Positions 45,961 to 56,969 of a DNA stretch of 64,000 nt are shown one piece after another (position 1 is the first letter of the stretch; each line of letters opens with the position of its first letter). The position numbers and the translations under genes were made by a program. Location of the stretch: positions 40,554,466-40,618,465 of the forward strand of contig OW679197.1 of NCBI GenBank assembly GCA_940337035.1. Reading direction: 5' to 3'. The notes under the pieces were generated by a model that saw only the letters and a list, made by a program, of their open reading frames with translations, was not told the origin of the DNA and did no database searches. The stretch comes from Agriotes lineatus (taxonomy: Eukaryota > Arthropoda > Insecta > Coleoptera > Elateridae).

Positions 45961-48068
45961 AAGCCGATTTTTGCTGTAACATTACGTTCTCTGCTTTCTT
46001 CTTTTCTTTCGTTGTTTCCATAGGCTACCAATGCCAGGTATTTTACATTATCCATTTTTTCGAAAAGATATTTTCCTACTGTAATGTTTTGTGTTGTTTA
46101 TTTTCTGTATATTGGTTAACATGTACTTTGTTTTGTTCTGATTTATTATCATATTCTTGTTTTGTACTTCTTACTCTTTCTGTCTCTAGCTACTATTACT
46201 ATATCGTCGACGTACGTGGTAAATTGTACCGATTTTTTCGCAATAATTCCTCAGTTTGGCAGTGAGTGCTGCAATCGATCCTCTCAAAGCTATACTGAAC
46301 AGCGTAGTGGACAGTGAATCCCCGTGTCTCACTCCCTTGCTAATATTCAAAGCCTTTAATGTGCCTTATATGTTGTCACTATATTGCCTCTGACCTCTCC
46401 ATTGTCATGTTTACTAGGCTGATTAGATTTTTCGAGATATTCATGTTTTTCACTTACGCTTATGTGTAATGAGGCTGTTACAAATTCAAAAGCTAATTTG
46501 AAGTCGATGAAGAGTATAAGAAACCCGATGTTATGTTCGTAGTATTTTCGTATTATCTGTGCTAGAATATGAAAGGCGTTTATAGTAAATCTACCTTTCC
46601 TTAACATAATCGACTGTTTTCGTGTCTATGTGTGTTTCTAATCGGTTACAAATTATTGATGTTAAGAGCTCGTATACAGTGGTTGGGAGCATAATCCCTC
46701 TGTAGTTCTGACATACCGTGGAAGCTCCTTTCTTTTGTGTGGAATTAGTATTCCTCTCCTTCGTTCTGATGGCATCATCTCTTCTTTCCATATTTTTACT
46801 TTTAGTTTATATATTTTTTCTAGCTTTATGTCCCCTGCATATTTGTAATTCGTTACTTATTTCATCAGTTTGTGTAGATTTCCCGGATTGTAAGTTTTTA
46901 ATCACCTCTGTATATTCATCGAATGGTGGTTTCTCTTATTCATTCATTTCCTGGCTCTTTTCTGCCATATCGTTTCCTGTCCTATTCTCTTTATTTCTAT
47001 ATATGTCACTGAAGTAATTTTTCCATTACCTATTGTAGATCTTTTCCCGTATCTTCTTTTGTTGTTTAGCTTTTTGATACATGGAGCTGTTCGCTTCTAT
47101 TTAATTAGTGTACTTTTGTAACTATTGTTGGTTTTTGTCTTTATATGTCCTTGTAGCCGTTTTTCGATTTTCATTATATTCGTTTATTTCTTGTTCCCCT
47201 TCTGTTTTGATCCATTTGATTCTTGCTTGATTTTTTTAAATACATGCTCATCGAACCACTCGTTTCTTTTTATTTTTTTGTTACCTAAATTTTTTCTGCT
47301 ATTTGTTAGACTATTTTTAGGTTTAGCAATTTTTTTTATGTTTTCTATGTGATTTCTTTTGAGATGATTCTCTAATTCCGCTCTAAATTTCTGCATTGTT
47401 TCTTTTTTCATTTTTCGATATTCCATTTTCTCCTTGTTTCTTTTCTTATCTTCTTTAATAATTCTACTTTCTGTAAAATTCTATTTTATCTTCTTCACTT
47501 GCATCTTCGGTTGGAGCGTATGCGTTTAATATTGTTGGTTTTCATTCTGATGCGCAGTGCCGTCTTTTATATGATTAAGGCCCCGGGCCCAAGGTAATGA
47601 AGGGGCCCTTCTAGAAAGGAAGTAACTCAATACAATACAATATATATTTTTATCTACGACCACTACTAAAAGTAGGCCTTTTAACGCTAGCTTGTTTCAC
47701 TAAAAGTGACGTTTTATAGTTTAGCGTGGTTATAGAAATCAGATGTTTACTTTTAACCCATGTGCTAAAAGTGAAGTGAGGTTACAAAACTACAATTTCA
47801 AACTGGAGGTGAAGTTGTAAAGTTATTCTAGTTACTTCTTGCTTTACAGGTAAAGTGTTTTTGAAATAATTAACGCGTTATGTAATAAATACAGTCAGAC
47901 GTGGAGTATTAATAATTACATTCTGTAACTGACCTTGCAGTACTGGCTTCGCAAACATTCGCTCGCGCGGCATGGGCTACTGTTTATTATGACATAAATT
48001 AGAAGTGTCGTAGATGCAAACCTTTGTTAAATCGATATTATGGATTAATAACGGTAAAATTAAGGTCG

Positions 48069-48205
48069 TAGATAAAATATTGTATGCAACGCATGCTAAA
48101 AGTAGTTTATGCACGAGACATGTTATGAAACTCAGCCTTCGGCTTCGTTTCATGATTTTCATGTCTCGCGCATAAACGTTGACTTTTAGCACTTGTTGCA
48201 TAAAT
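48069..48205. repeat. Foldback element, family F copy 2, inside the hAT
   Basis: Arms TATGCAACGCATGCTAAAAG (48083) and its near complement ending GTTGCATA (48202) pair through GCACGAGACATG and CATGTCTCGCGC to a GC-rich centre CAGCCTTCGGCTTCG. The outer GTAGATAAAATATTGTATGC is shared, inverted, with the foldback near 19.64 kb. It is a third nesting level: foldback in hAT in LINE. Confidence 0.75.
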
Positions 48206-48396
48206 AGCTATTAATATACCTGCTTTTATTTTTATACAACTATGTACTGAAACGAAATTAAAATTCTAATAAAATGTATATAAACACAATAGAACATAAG
48301 AATCCTAAAAATTAAGAAATATGTCATAATTATTGCTACACAATAATAAAAAGATTTTTTCTCGATTTGGTATGGGCAAAGTCCTGTATTATATCT

Positions 48397-48811
48397 TCAA
48401 AATTTAAATTCAACAGTATGTCGCTTTCTATGCACATTAATGATAAAAGAGTTTAGCCTCTCTTGTAGCACAGTACTGCAAAGTTCGTTTTTTATCCTGC
48501 TTAACTTCGAAAATGAACGTTCTCCACTGCAATTAGTGATCATTAATGAATAATGACATGAAAATTCTAAGTGATAACGCAACGTTAGGAAATGTTTCTT
48601 CTAATTTATCAGTTCTTAAAATGTTAAACAGTAGCGAGTTATCAATTTGTTTAGTTTTATATACATCGTTAGTTCCTAAATACAGCGCTAAATGAATACA
48701 TTCCGTTTCTAATTCTTCTCCATTTATAGCAAAGTGATAATATTCAGCAAACTTTTTACAGCTATCGTGCAACACATTTGGACTAATGGTTCTTAGTTGA
48801 TAAACAGCCAC
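48397..48811 (-). pseudogene. hAT transposase C-terminal part
   Basis: Two overlapping minus frames. The first (48811-48533) reads PNVLHDSCKKFAEYYHFAIN to FPNVALSLRIFMSLFI. The second (48582-48397) reads NCSGERSFSKLSRIKNELCS then LQERLNSFIINV. This is the hAT dimerisation and 'fPNv..alri.ltlPVs...gERsFSkLk.Ik..lRstm.qeRL' region, with a frameshift near 48550 where the LPVS motif would be. The N-terminal and catalytic parts are missing, so the element could not transpose by itself. Confidence 0.87.
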
Positions 48812-49714
48812 ACCGATTGTTTACTTTGATATATGCAGCAGATCTCTGCTGTAGTTAAGTTATCGATGAGTCGATAATTGGGATAAACACTTCCACTTTA
48901 AATTTATCAAATGAATACACAACTTTTTTTACAAAATATTTAATGAATTACAGAATTATTAGTTGATCAATGCGCCTGTCGGGGGCCCCAAACAATTGGG
49001 GGCCCCGGGCCCGGGCCCGCCTGGCCCGTGCCTAAAGACTGCACTGCTGATGCGTACATCCCACTTACTACTTGGAATTTTAATACCGTTTCTCCTTACA
49101 TTTTACTGACTATAGCTCCGGTTGTATTTTTTCCTTATTTATATTCTTTTTCATAAAACAATGAGTAATATTCTTTTGCCAGTTTTATATTCCCGTTTCC
49201 ATCTTGTTTCCTGCAAGGCTGATAGCTATTTCCATTTTGTATTTTTTGTTCATTTCTCTGGCGGCTTCTTGCATTTTCCTGGTACCTAACATCGTTCTTA
49301 TATTCCAAGTTCCAATTTGTATTAACGTCCATTCTTTCTCTTTCTGCTCTTTCTCGTTGCTATTGCAAGACATTTTCAGTTCCATAGCGTTGTCACTATC
49401 TTTATTGTTCATCCCTTTCCATTCTTTTACCAGCTTTTTTGAATGGTTCTACTTATCTTTTTCAGTTGCTGGTTGTGTCATCACTTTCTGAAGAGCATTC
49501 CTTTATTGTGCGCTTCGAATCGGTTTGGTTTCCCCACAATCCCCACAATCAGTCTGTTGTATCTAAAAGAGGCCTTGCAACCCTGCTGTTCCGCCTGTTT
49601 TAGGTGAGGAATCAAACGCTTCCTATATTGTTGAACTATTTTCGAGTAAGCGTCATTAATCCAGGTATCGATGCCACTTAATTCTTTTGTCCTATTTGTA
49701 TATCTCCATTTCAT

Positions 49715-51269
49715 TACGCTATGTGCGCAATTTTACCAAAATCGATTTTTGGAATATAAATAATATATTCTGATTAAAATTATAAATCCTTATTACTGTG
49801 CGGACACTTGGTCCTTCCAAGATGACTGTGCTGCATCGGATAAATATTTTGTTGTGCAATTATCTTGTCGGTCAAAAATCTCGGTGTCTATTTACTTGTC
49901 GGTCAGTTGACCGTCATCTATTCCAATCATGTTTCTACATTGTAAGTCGCAGTAGAACTATAAATACTTGGATATTTAAACACCACAAGCCTTTCTGCAT
50001 TTTCTACCTCTCTATTATATATAATAACAGAATACTCACATTTAAAAAGGTCATTGTATCCATAAAAAAGTCATAAAATTCACCACGTAAAAAATATTTT
50101 CCGCTAATTTATGCCAGAGCTGCAGGGTAATCATGAACGGCGGTGGAACTAAATAATTCAGATTTCAGATACCTGCTATTACGGGCCGATACATTTTGTA
50201 AATGTCAAATGTTAATAACCTCTCTCCTTTATTTGCAAGGAGATGCAAAAAAAAAATTAAATTTAAATTTTCTAAAAATTAACTTGCTACTTTTTCTAAG
50301 GTTTTATTTGGAATTATTATGTTAAAACATTAAAGAAAACTATCTGGCGTCTATGTGCGAATAGTAGAAAGTGTTATTAATATAGAGTGTTTATCTTTCA
50401 TGGATGAAAATGTAGAGTTTTAATGTCTCTGCTGCAATGAACTAAATGTTGGTTAACTTATCTCGCCAATCTTCCAGTACACTTAATACTATGCTCGACA
50501 GGGCAATTTTAACAGATTAATTAATTTGACTTACTAGTACCAGTTGCTGCACAAACAGATTGAGTATTGTTTGTAAACCTAAACAATTTGACTAAATGGA
50601 AATCTACTGCATCAGTACAGGAAACCTACTATAACGTCATGAAGGCAGAGTAGATATAGTCAAATGTACATGCGTTATAGTAAATTTAATAATACACTTG
50701 AAGTATGTAAAATCGAGAGAGTTCGGGTACCAACATCTGAACGACAAAAACGACGTAATCAAATCAATTGGACATTTCAGAATAGTTTGCAATTTGTAAA
50801 TATTTCGAATGAAAGCTATTTATAAAAAGTAGACAACACATAGTTGTACACTTGCAAATAGTTCTAAAATTTATTGATAATAAATTTCACGTTGGTTTCG
50901 CCAATTAAAGATATTAATACGAACGTTTCTGGAAAATACATAAAACTTCGTGAATAATCGAACGAAATAAAAAACATATCAAGATCTCTCAAAATGTAAC
51001 AGTATTATGAAATGAATCATTGACGAAAAAAATGTGAGCAAGGAGTTCGCGAAAGGCATCATTCAAGGCTATACATCGACATACGATTTGAGCCCAAAAA
51101 GAAAAAGCTTAAAATACATTTGTGAATGCTATTTAAAAATAAATGTATGAATAGATGTAAAAATATGAAAGTAGTATCAATGGGCTGTATTGACTACAAT
51201 TATGAAACAGTTCTTTGATAAAACACGTTTTAAATAATTGGGTAGTCATCTGGAACTTGAAGTAGGTAT
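49715..51269. other. No gene recognised
   Basis: AT-rich. Plus frames at 49798-50076 (92 codons) and 50143-50325 are unassigned. No terminal repeats or RNA genes seen. LINE 5' sequence may extend from 49714 for some distance. Confidence 0.4.
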
Positions 51270-51860
51270 TGAAGCACAACAGGACGAAACAATTACAACC
51301 ACTTCTCAGAAAGCTTAAACGCTGGAGCAGACGCCAATGCCGCCGAAATGCTGAAAGCCCTGGGGAGAAGGGTGTCCCCATAATCAATGAGAATAACAAG
51401 GTGTGGAAAGAAGGGAGATTTCCAATTATTATAGAACCACTACAGTAAGGGCTTCCTACACATAATTCAAGAATGCCTCAAACCATAACTTTTAATCCAA
51501 ATTGCAACGGAATAAGCTGGATTGCTTTCTGGTAGAGGCACCGAAGTTTTCTACTTTGTTAATTATACTAAAGCTATCGACACTGTTCCATGGAGTCGAC
51601 TCTGGAAAATACTACGGTAGATGGCGGTTCCCAGAGTATCGCATTTCTCTCACAACCTCATTATACAGTGACAACACTACACAGATAAAATCAAAAAACG
51701 ATGGCAGGTTGCATTCTGTCGCCAAGCCTCATTAACATCTATGGAGGGTGGATAATCCGAATATGGTATCGCCATCTTGCTAGCTACCACCTAAGGAAAT
51801 TACAATTCTTTACTAGTAGCACGCCAAGCTGAAGCACTTCCTCTGTATTTTATTCTAGTT
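51270..51860 (+). pseudogene. LINE reverse transcriptase fragment (plus strand)
   Basis: Plus-strand frames give AGADANAAEMLKALG and PIINENNKVWKEGRFP, then FVNYTKAIDTVPWSRLWKIL (first Asp block; the family has 'fvDytKAFDtvpW'), a stop, RWQVAFCRQASLT with an alternative frame CILSPSLINIYGG (family 'GC.LSPsLFNiY.e.i'), and a decayed AILLATT-like YADD region near 51770-51800. Frames change several times. Motif order is correct for an endonuclease-RT LINE, but it is a separate copy from the minus-strand ones and on the opposite strand. Confidence 0.78.
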
Positions 51861-54800
51861 CAGGAATAGCGCCAAACACTGAGACCAGATTAACATGAAT
51901 ATGTAAAGAGCATGCTATAAGAAAAGCAAGGAAAAAACACCTGATGGAAGGTCTTCTTATCTATCGCGACACCTGGAGTAGAATTCTTCTTCTTCTTCTT
52001 CCTCTTAATATAGACTGAGAGCCTGTTATTTCCACACATTGAGTGCGGTTTTATAAGCCATCTTAAACCGAGGCCGGGGTAGGTGGCTAGCCTAACCCCT
52101 TGAATTAGGGAAGAATGCCCTCACAGGGGTCACGACCACCAAAGATGTTCGTATGATGGCCGGAGAAGAGTTATAAACAATAAATGATACGTGTCGCCGA
52201 AGTATAGAGGTTTGAACTGGCTTGTGGTAAAAGAATAACTAAGATAATATGGACAACAAATGAAACATACGCCTCGATATTTAAAGTACTTAATATAGAT
52301 TCAAATCTACGCCACCTGTGATCAATTCAACGGTTGCTGAACTTCATCGGAGAAGTGGTTAGCAAAAGAGTCAAAGGCCGTTTACTAGTACAATAACCTC
52401 ATCAACATGTCAGTACCTCAAACAATACGAACAGAAGACCGATAAAAACGACTCACAGCACTTGGCATCGAGAGAGAATGGAGGTTACAAAGCACCATAC
52501 AAAAATTGCAGAACTCCTTCAAACAGAATTATTAGTGCAAGAATTTATAAATCTCACAAATGTGAAGAGCTCTGTATACATTTCATTAATTGGATACGAT
52601 TAAACTGTATTTGCCAACGATTAAAAAGTTATCAATGTAAATGCTCCAATTGATTTTCCTACACCAGAAGATTAAACTATCCAGTTCCAGCCCTCGTAAC
52701 AAGGAGATAAAAGGTGAGATTGGCAGCTTATTGAGTGCAATTTATTGGAAACCTGGTAAAATGAATGAATGGGAGCAAATATAGGAACTCGCGTAGAAAG
52801 TCGATATCTGCAATTAAAACTGCGTATCGACACCAACTGTGTTCTTGGGTAACGGCTGAATTTCCAACAGCATTTCGGAATTTTAAATTGCTGTCAGATT
52901 ATTGTGTGATTAATAATATCGTAGCTGAACGGTGATTTATTGCCAGCTCATACATATGCATTGTTATGCAATTTTCTTGGCAGCTAAGCGCCTAATAAAA
53001 CTGAGTTTTAATTAATCATCTTTCAGTTTTTGCCATAATAGTGATAAATCAGCCAGTCTTCTGCACAAGAAAAGGTTATCTAATTTGCAAGAAACTAAGC
53101 ATCAACAGCGATTTTAATAAATAATATATTCCGGAAAGCTGATAATACATCAAGCAAGTAACACGAGTCGTCCAACAAATTTGAGGAGATTAAGCTGTGG
53201 AAAAACGTTACAACACAATTTACAAAATTGTATGTGAAGACAGAATCAATTGAACAATAAAGTAGATCAAACTGGTAGCTCTTTAGTCTTACATCGCAGG
53301 ATAAAGTGGCATTACCCGTGTTTTTCTAAAATCCGTAATTCCAGTTTCATACAACTTGAATCGCTTTCGTTACCTCCAGCTTGAAGAAAGCCTGTCTTTC
53401 ATGAGCGCTAACTTTGAAAGAAAAAATCTCATAAAAGAATACGTCTGTAGAGACCCTTTCAAGAAGTAGCAGCTGTATTCCAAATAAGGTATGAATATTG
53501 GTAAATGGAAGCTCTGGAGTTTAATCAAGAGCCAAGTCGGTCTTAGTACCTACATTATATGTTGCCTGCTTAAAAATTAAATTGTTGTTAAAAACATGGT
53601 ATTCTTATTCTACATATGGTGTACATATGTGTATGTCATTATAACTATATATATCACGCCAAACAATTATACAATGACGTACATCAAACTGGGAAGGAGT
53701 AGATCTCATATGAACGGACAAGGTTAAAGAAGTTTGAAATTTTTGCAAAGTTTCTTTAAAATAAATTAGAATTTATATTTTCTTTCATTATAGTGACGCA
53801 TGAACCGATTCCTATGATTTCTTAAAGCCAATCGAAATATGTAAAATTGCTCTTGTACGTATTTAGCAGAAATTGAAAACGGTCACTTTTGAAACACGCA
53901 CTTCGCCATTCAAACGGTTTGGAATTGTAATTAACAAAACATAAATGAAAACATTTAGTTATTTAGCATACTCTGCTACGTACTGGGAATACTATATTCA
54001 GTAGCTTTTCAGGAAACTACTGCATTAGGATTTAAAGAAATAATTTATACATATAAATCGACAACCTGCATTGAACAAGCTGTTAATCAAATAAAACAAA
54101 AATTGTAACGGGAAATGTCTATATGTATACACCTATGTTTAAACAACATACAATTTTTAAATATTAGCAAAATCCAACTAAAGCTACTTAGTGAAGCGGG
54201 TCTCTGGTTTCCGTATCCTGTATTGTTTATTTTCATGTTTATAAATATAGCCAATTTGCATTTCCATGCTTCTTTATTGTCAATTAGATAACTCAGTGTA
54301 ATTTAGCATAACTGAAAGGACGAGTGTGGCCCTGTTGTGTGTGAATTGCTTAAATTTGTGTGTGTGTCACGACCCATCAAAATCCTTCGGACATCGCGGG
54401 GAATTTCCACTAAGAATCTTTCATGCGGGGCAAATTAAGTAGCCTTCAGGTGTTAGCCCAAGATGCATGCGGATAAGTTTCTTCTAGTGCATTGTGCGAA
54501 ATCGTTTAGGGCAAAATAAATGGAAGCGGGTAAAACCTTACAGTGTTAAAGTTTTCTGCATAAGTTTGTGTGTAGAAAATTGTGTATACCGAGCGAGTTC
54601 ACAAATTACGAAGCAGCTACGTATATTAGTGGCGTCCATTGTAGGCACGTAACCTCATCCCTCATTGAGGCACCAGAGTAGCAGTCAGGAATTCCCCCTG
54701 CATGGTGCGTCGCACCGCTGAAAGCTGAATGACGCAATCTGAAGGCAAGCCTAATATGCAACGCAGCAATTCGTAAGTCTCGAAGATTTCCTGATAACTT

Positions 54801-55302
54801 AATACCTTCAGAAAATGTTTGCAACTTCAAGTGATAAGCAGTCGCTACAGCTGTGTCTGAATCACACTTAAAAGAAGGCGCTAGCGTATGTGATTTGTGC
54901 CAGGGTTTCATGCATGCAAGCGCGTACATGGTCGGCTTCAGATAGGACGATTCCAGGTAGTTTAATGTTATGTTATGTTATGTTGATGTTCCATTTTAAT
55001 ATTGTTTTATGTATCTTTAACTGTACTTCCAAGTAGCCCCGAGCTATATCGCAGGTAGAGTAATCATTTTTACTTTATTTGTGTTTAAGAATGGCCAATT
55101 TATTATTCCACGGTTTCGTACTATTTTCTTTTATTTATAATTTTATATGTCAAAGTTAATATATTTGTGTAAGCAAATTGGTTTTTCTTGTAAATGTTTT
55201 CAAGTCAGTTTCAGCACGATAACACTATATGTGCAGACCAGCTTCTTGTATTTTAAAAATGGTGATCGTAACCACGGTTGTGGTATTAATCAGAGTTTCA
55301 TA
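51861..55302. other. No gene recognised; simple repeats
   Basis: A TTC/CTT microsatellite lies at about 51987-52010. A GC-richer patch at 52020-52170 of unknown nature follows it. The 107-codon minus frame at 54606-54929 lacks recognisable domains. A short (TGTTA) array lies near 54967-54984. The remaining sequence is AT-rich without supported features. Confidence 0.35.
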
Positions 55303-55304
55303 TA

Positions 55305-55883
55305 CAGGGTGTAGAAATGCTTTACGCACCATAGGGATTTCAATGGTAATTTCTTCATATGAAAATATTTGCTTCCCTAATTATTTTAGAGCACACTTGT
55401 ATTGAAGTTTTTTGTAGAGAAAAAAATTCTGTATCCATTTAAGCCAGAATTTGTCATTTTACATTTCGGAAAACTGAAAATTAGAGAATAAAGAAATAAA
55501 ATACCATTTTTAGACAAATCAGGGGTGCCTTGAAATTACTAAATCATCTCAAAGCATCAACAAATTAGTTTGCTGTTTATTTGGTTGCCGTTACATTTGA
55601 CAGATGCAAACAAATAAACAGCAAACTAATTTGTTGATGCTTTGAGATGATTTAGTAATTTCAAGGAACCACTCATTTGTCTAAAAATGGTAACTTTTTT
55701 CTTTAAATTTTCGGTTTTCCGAAATGTAAAATGACAAATGCTGGCATAAATGGATACAAAATTTTTTTCTCTACAAAAAACTTCAATGCAAGTTTGCTCT
55801 AAAATAATTAGGGAAGCAAATATTTTCATATGAAGAAATTACCATTGAAATCCCTGTGGTGCGTAAAGCATTTCTACACCCTG
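55305..55883. mobile_element. 579-bp hairpin MITE, CAGGGTG ends, TA duplication
   Basis: Ends CAGGGTGTAGAAATGCTTTA and TAAAGCATTTCTACACCCTG are perfect inverted repeats over 20 bases. TA lies at 55303-55304 and 55884-55885. Arms of about 270 bases pair almost throughout, for example AATAAACAGCAAACTAATTT and its complement near the centre, leaving a loop of roughly 25 bases. No transposase. Ends and TA target suit a Tc1/mariner-type MITE. The 67-codon minus frame at 55626-55829 is only part of the arm. Confidence 0.93.
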
Positions 55884-55885
55884 TA

Positions 55886-56969
55886 TACTGAGCTGGGAAG
55901 ATAAACAAGGCAAATAATCTACAAAAATGCTAAGCTGTACGAGACGTCTTATGAAATTTAACGTCCCGACGGAGGCACGAAACAAACGTATTGGTACATT
56001 AGAAAGTTTTGTATTACTAATTTAACCATTGCCCTACACAACGTGTTTCAATTTTATAAGTCTAGAAAGAACAACTGGATAAAACCAAATAAATAATCAG
56101 CAAGTTCAACCATCACCTAGTCGCTGAAGTTTTTATCCAGTGTTATATTACGTTTTATGATGTTCATTTGGGTATTACTTACGCTAGCCTAACAAATTAA
56201 AAATATTGATACAGCTATATTTAATCTCAGGAATCATATTTATCTAAAAATATCTAGTTTTCGTAAATTAGTAGAAGTGATTGAGACAATTTCCATTCTT
56301 TTCTGAAAGAGAACGAATTAAAACAGAATCTTTGAGCAGTCGAATAATCCATTATCATATAGTATAATTGATTACATGTAAAGATTCACCGATTAGTGAT
56401 TAGATAGTACTAAATTAGCAATTTGAATGGCGATGTTACTAACCAGTTACATTTGGTGATCATCTTGAACAGTATTATATGCATCAGCACTTGTAAATTG
56501 GTAGCAGGAGCCGGTATTAGCACCTTCTTTATGAGCTTTTGTAATTCGCACGTGCGTTCATTCATTTTTATAATATTCTGGGCCAAATTATATGTTGCTA
56601 CCCTTTACTTAAACTAAATGGCTCCCTCCAGAACCATGAATAACGAAAATACTTTAGCAAATACTGCTGCTGTGACCTTCAACTAAAAATGAAAAGAATT
56701 CATTGTTTGTTTTAGTTGCTATGGAATTTGATAGATTAGAAGGAGAGGTATTAATTCCTTAATAATGTCTACACGGGATCATTTCATCGCCGACCATATA
56801 AACCATAGCTACAACAACATGATATTCGGTTAAATTAAGTTATCCTCAGTTAGGCTGTATACGATTAGATTGGGTCATGTTAGATTGGTCCAAGTTAAAT
56901 TCCCTTCAATTAAATTATCAAAGACACAGTATCTAGTACACAAAGGGAAAATTGGATACGGATTGTGAG
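55886..56969. other. No gene recognised; half foldback near 55.93 kb
   Basis: At about 55932-55990 TGTACGAGACGTCTTATGAA and CGTCCCGACGGAGG resemble one arm and the centre of the foldback at 48083. The rest is AT-rich. A 64-codon plus frame at 56423-56617 is unassigned. Confidence 0.35.

Larger units (their letters stand above)
47555..49046 (-). mobile_element. 1.49-kb hAT element with 8-bp target duplication
   Basis: Ends CAGTGCCGTCTTTTATA and TAAAGACTGCACTG form an imperfect inverted repeat. The 8-bp target duplication CTGATGCG is perfect at 47547-47554 and 49047-49054. GGGGCCCC-rich subterminal tracts occur at both ends (about 47580-47610 and 48980-49015). It retains only the C-terminal part of a minus-strand transposase and has acquired a foldback at 48069-48205. 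It interrupts the endonuclease of the LINE. Confidence 0.94.
45965..49714 (-). pseudogene. RTE-like LINE with ORF1 tail, endonuclease and RT (split by hAT)
   Basis: From 5' to 3' on the minus strand: an ORF1-like C-terminus at 49714-49481 (YRKRLIPHLKQAEQQGCKAS, FRYNRLIV). Then the endonuclease start GTWNIRTM (49290-49313). The hAT at 47555-49046 interrupts. The endonuclease resumes with ILNAYAPTEDASEEDKIEFY (about 47480-47540). The linker NEWFDEHVFKKIKQE (about 47225-47270) leads to RT: CQNYRGIMLPTTVYELLTSI (about 46655-46715), ILFIDFKLAFEFV (about 46490-46530), GVRHGDSLSTTLFS (about 46290-46335) and YVDDIVIVARDRK (about 46180-46220), the catalytic YxDD box. It ends with NVKYLALVAYGNNERKEE (about 45995-46050). 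Frameshifts separate the blocks, so it is inactive. It keeps all RT core motifs, unlike the 23.6-25.8 kb copy. Confidence 0.88.

Noticed and set aside
46718..47352. Plus-strand Phe/Leu-rich frames (99 and 75 codons) suggesting membrane proteins
   Set aside because: They are antisense to the Lys/Glu-rich linker and RT of the minus-strand LINE.
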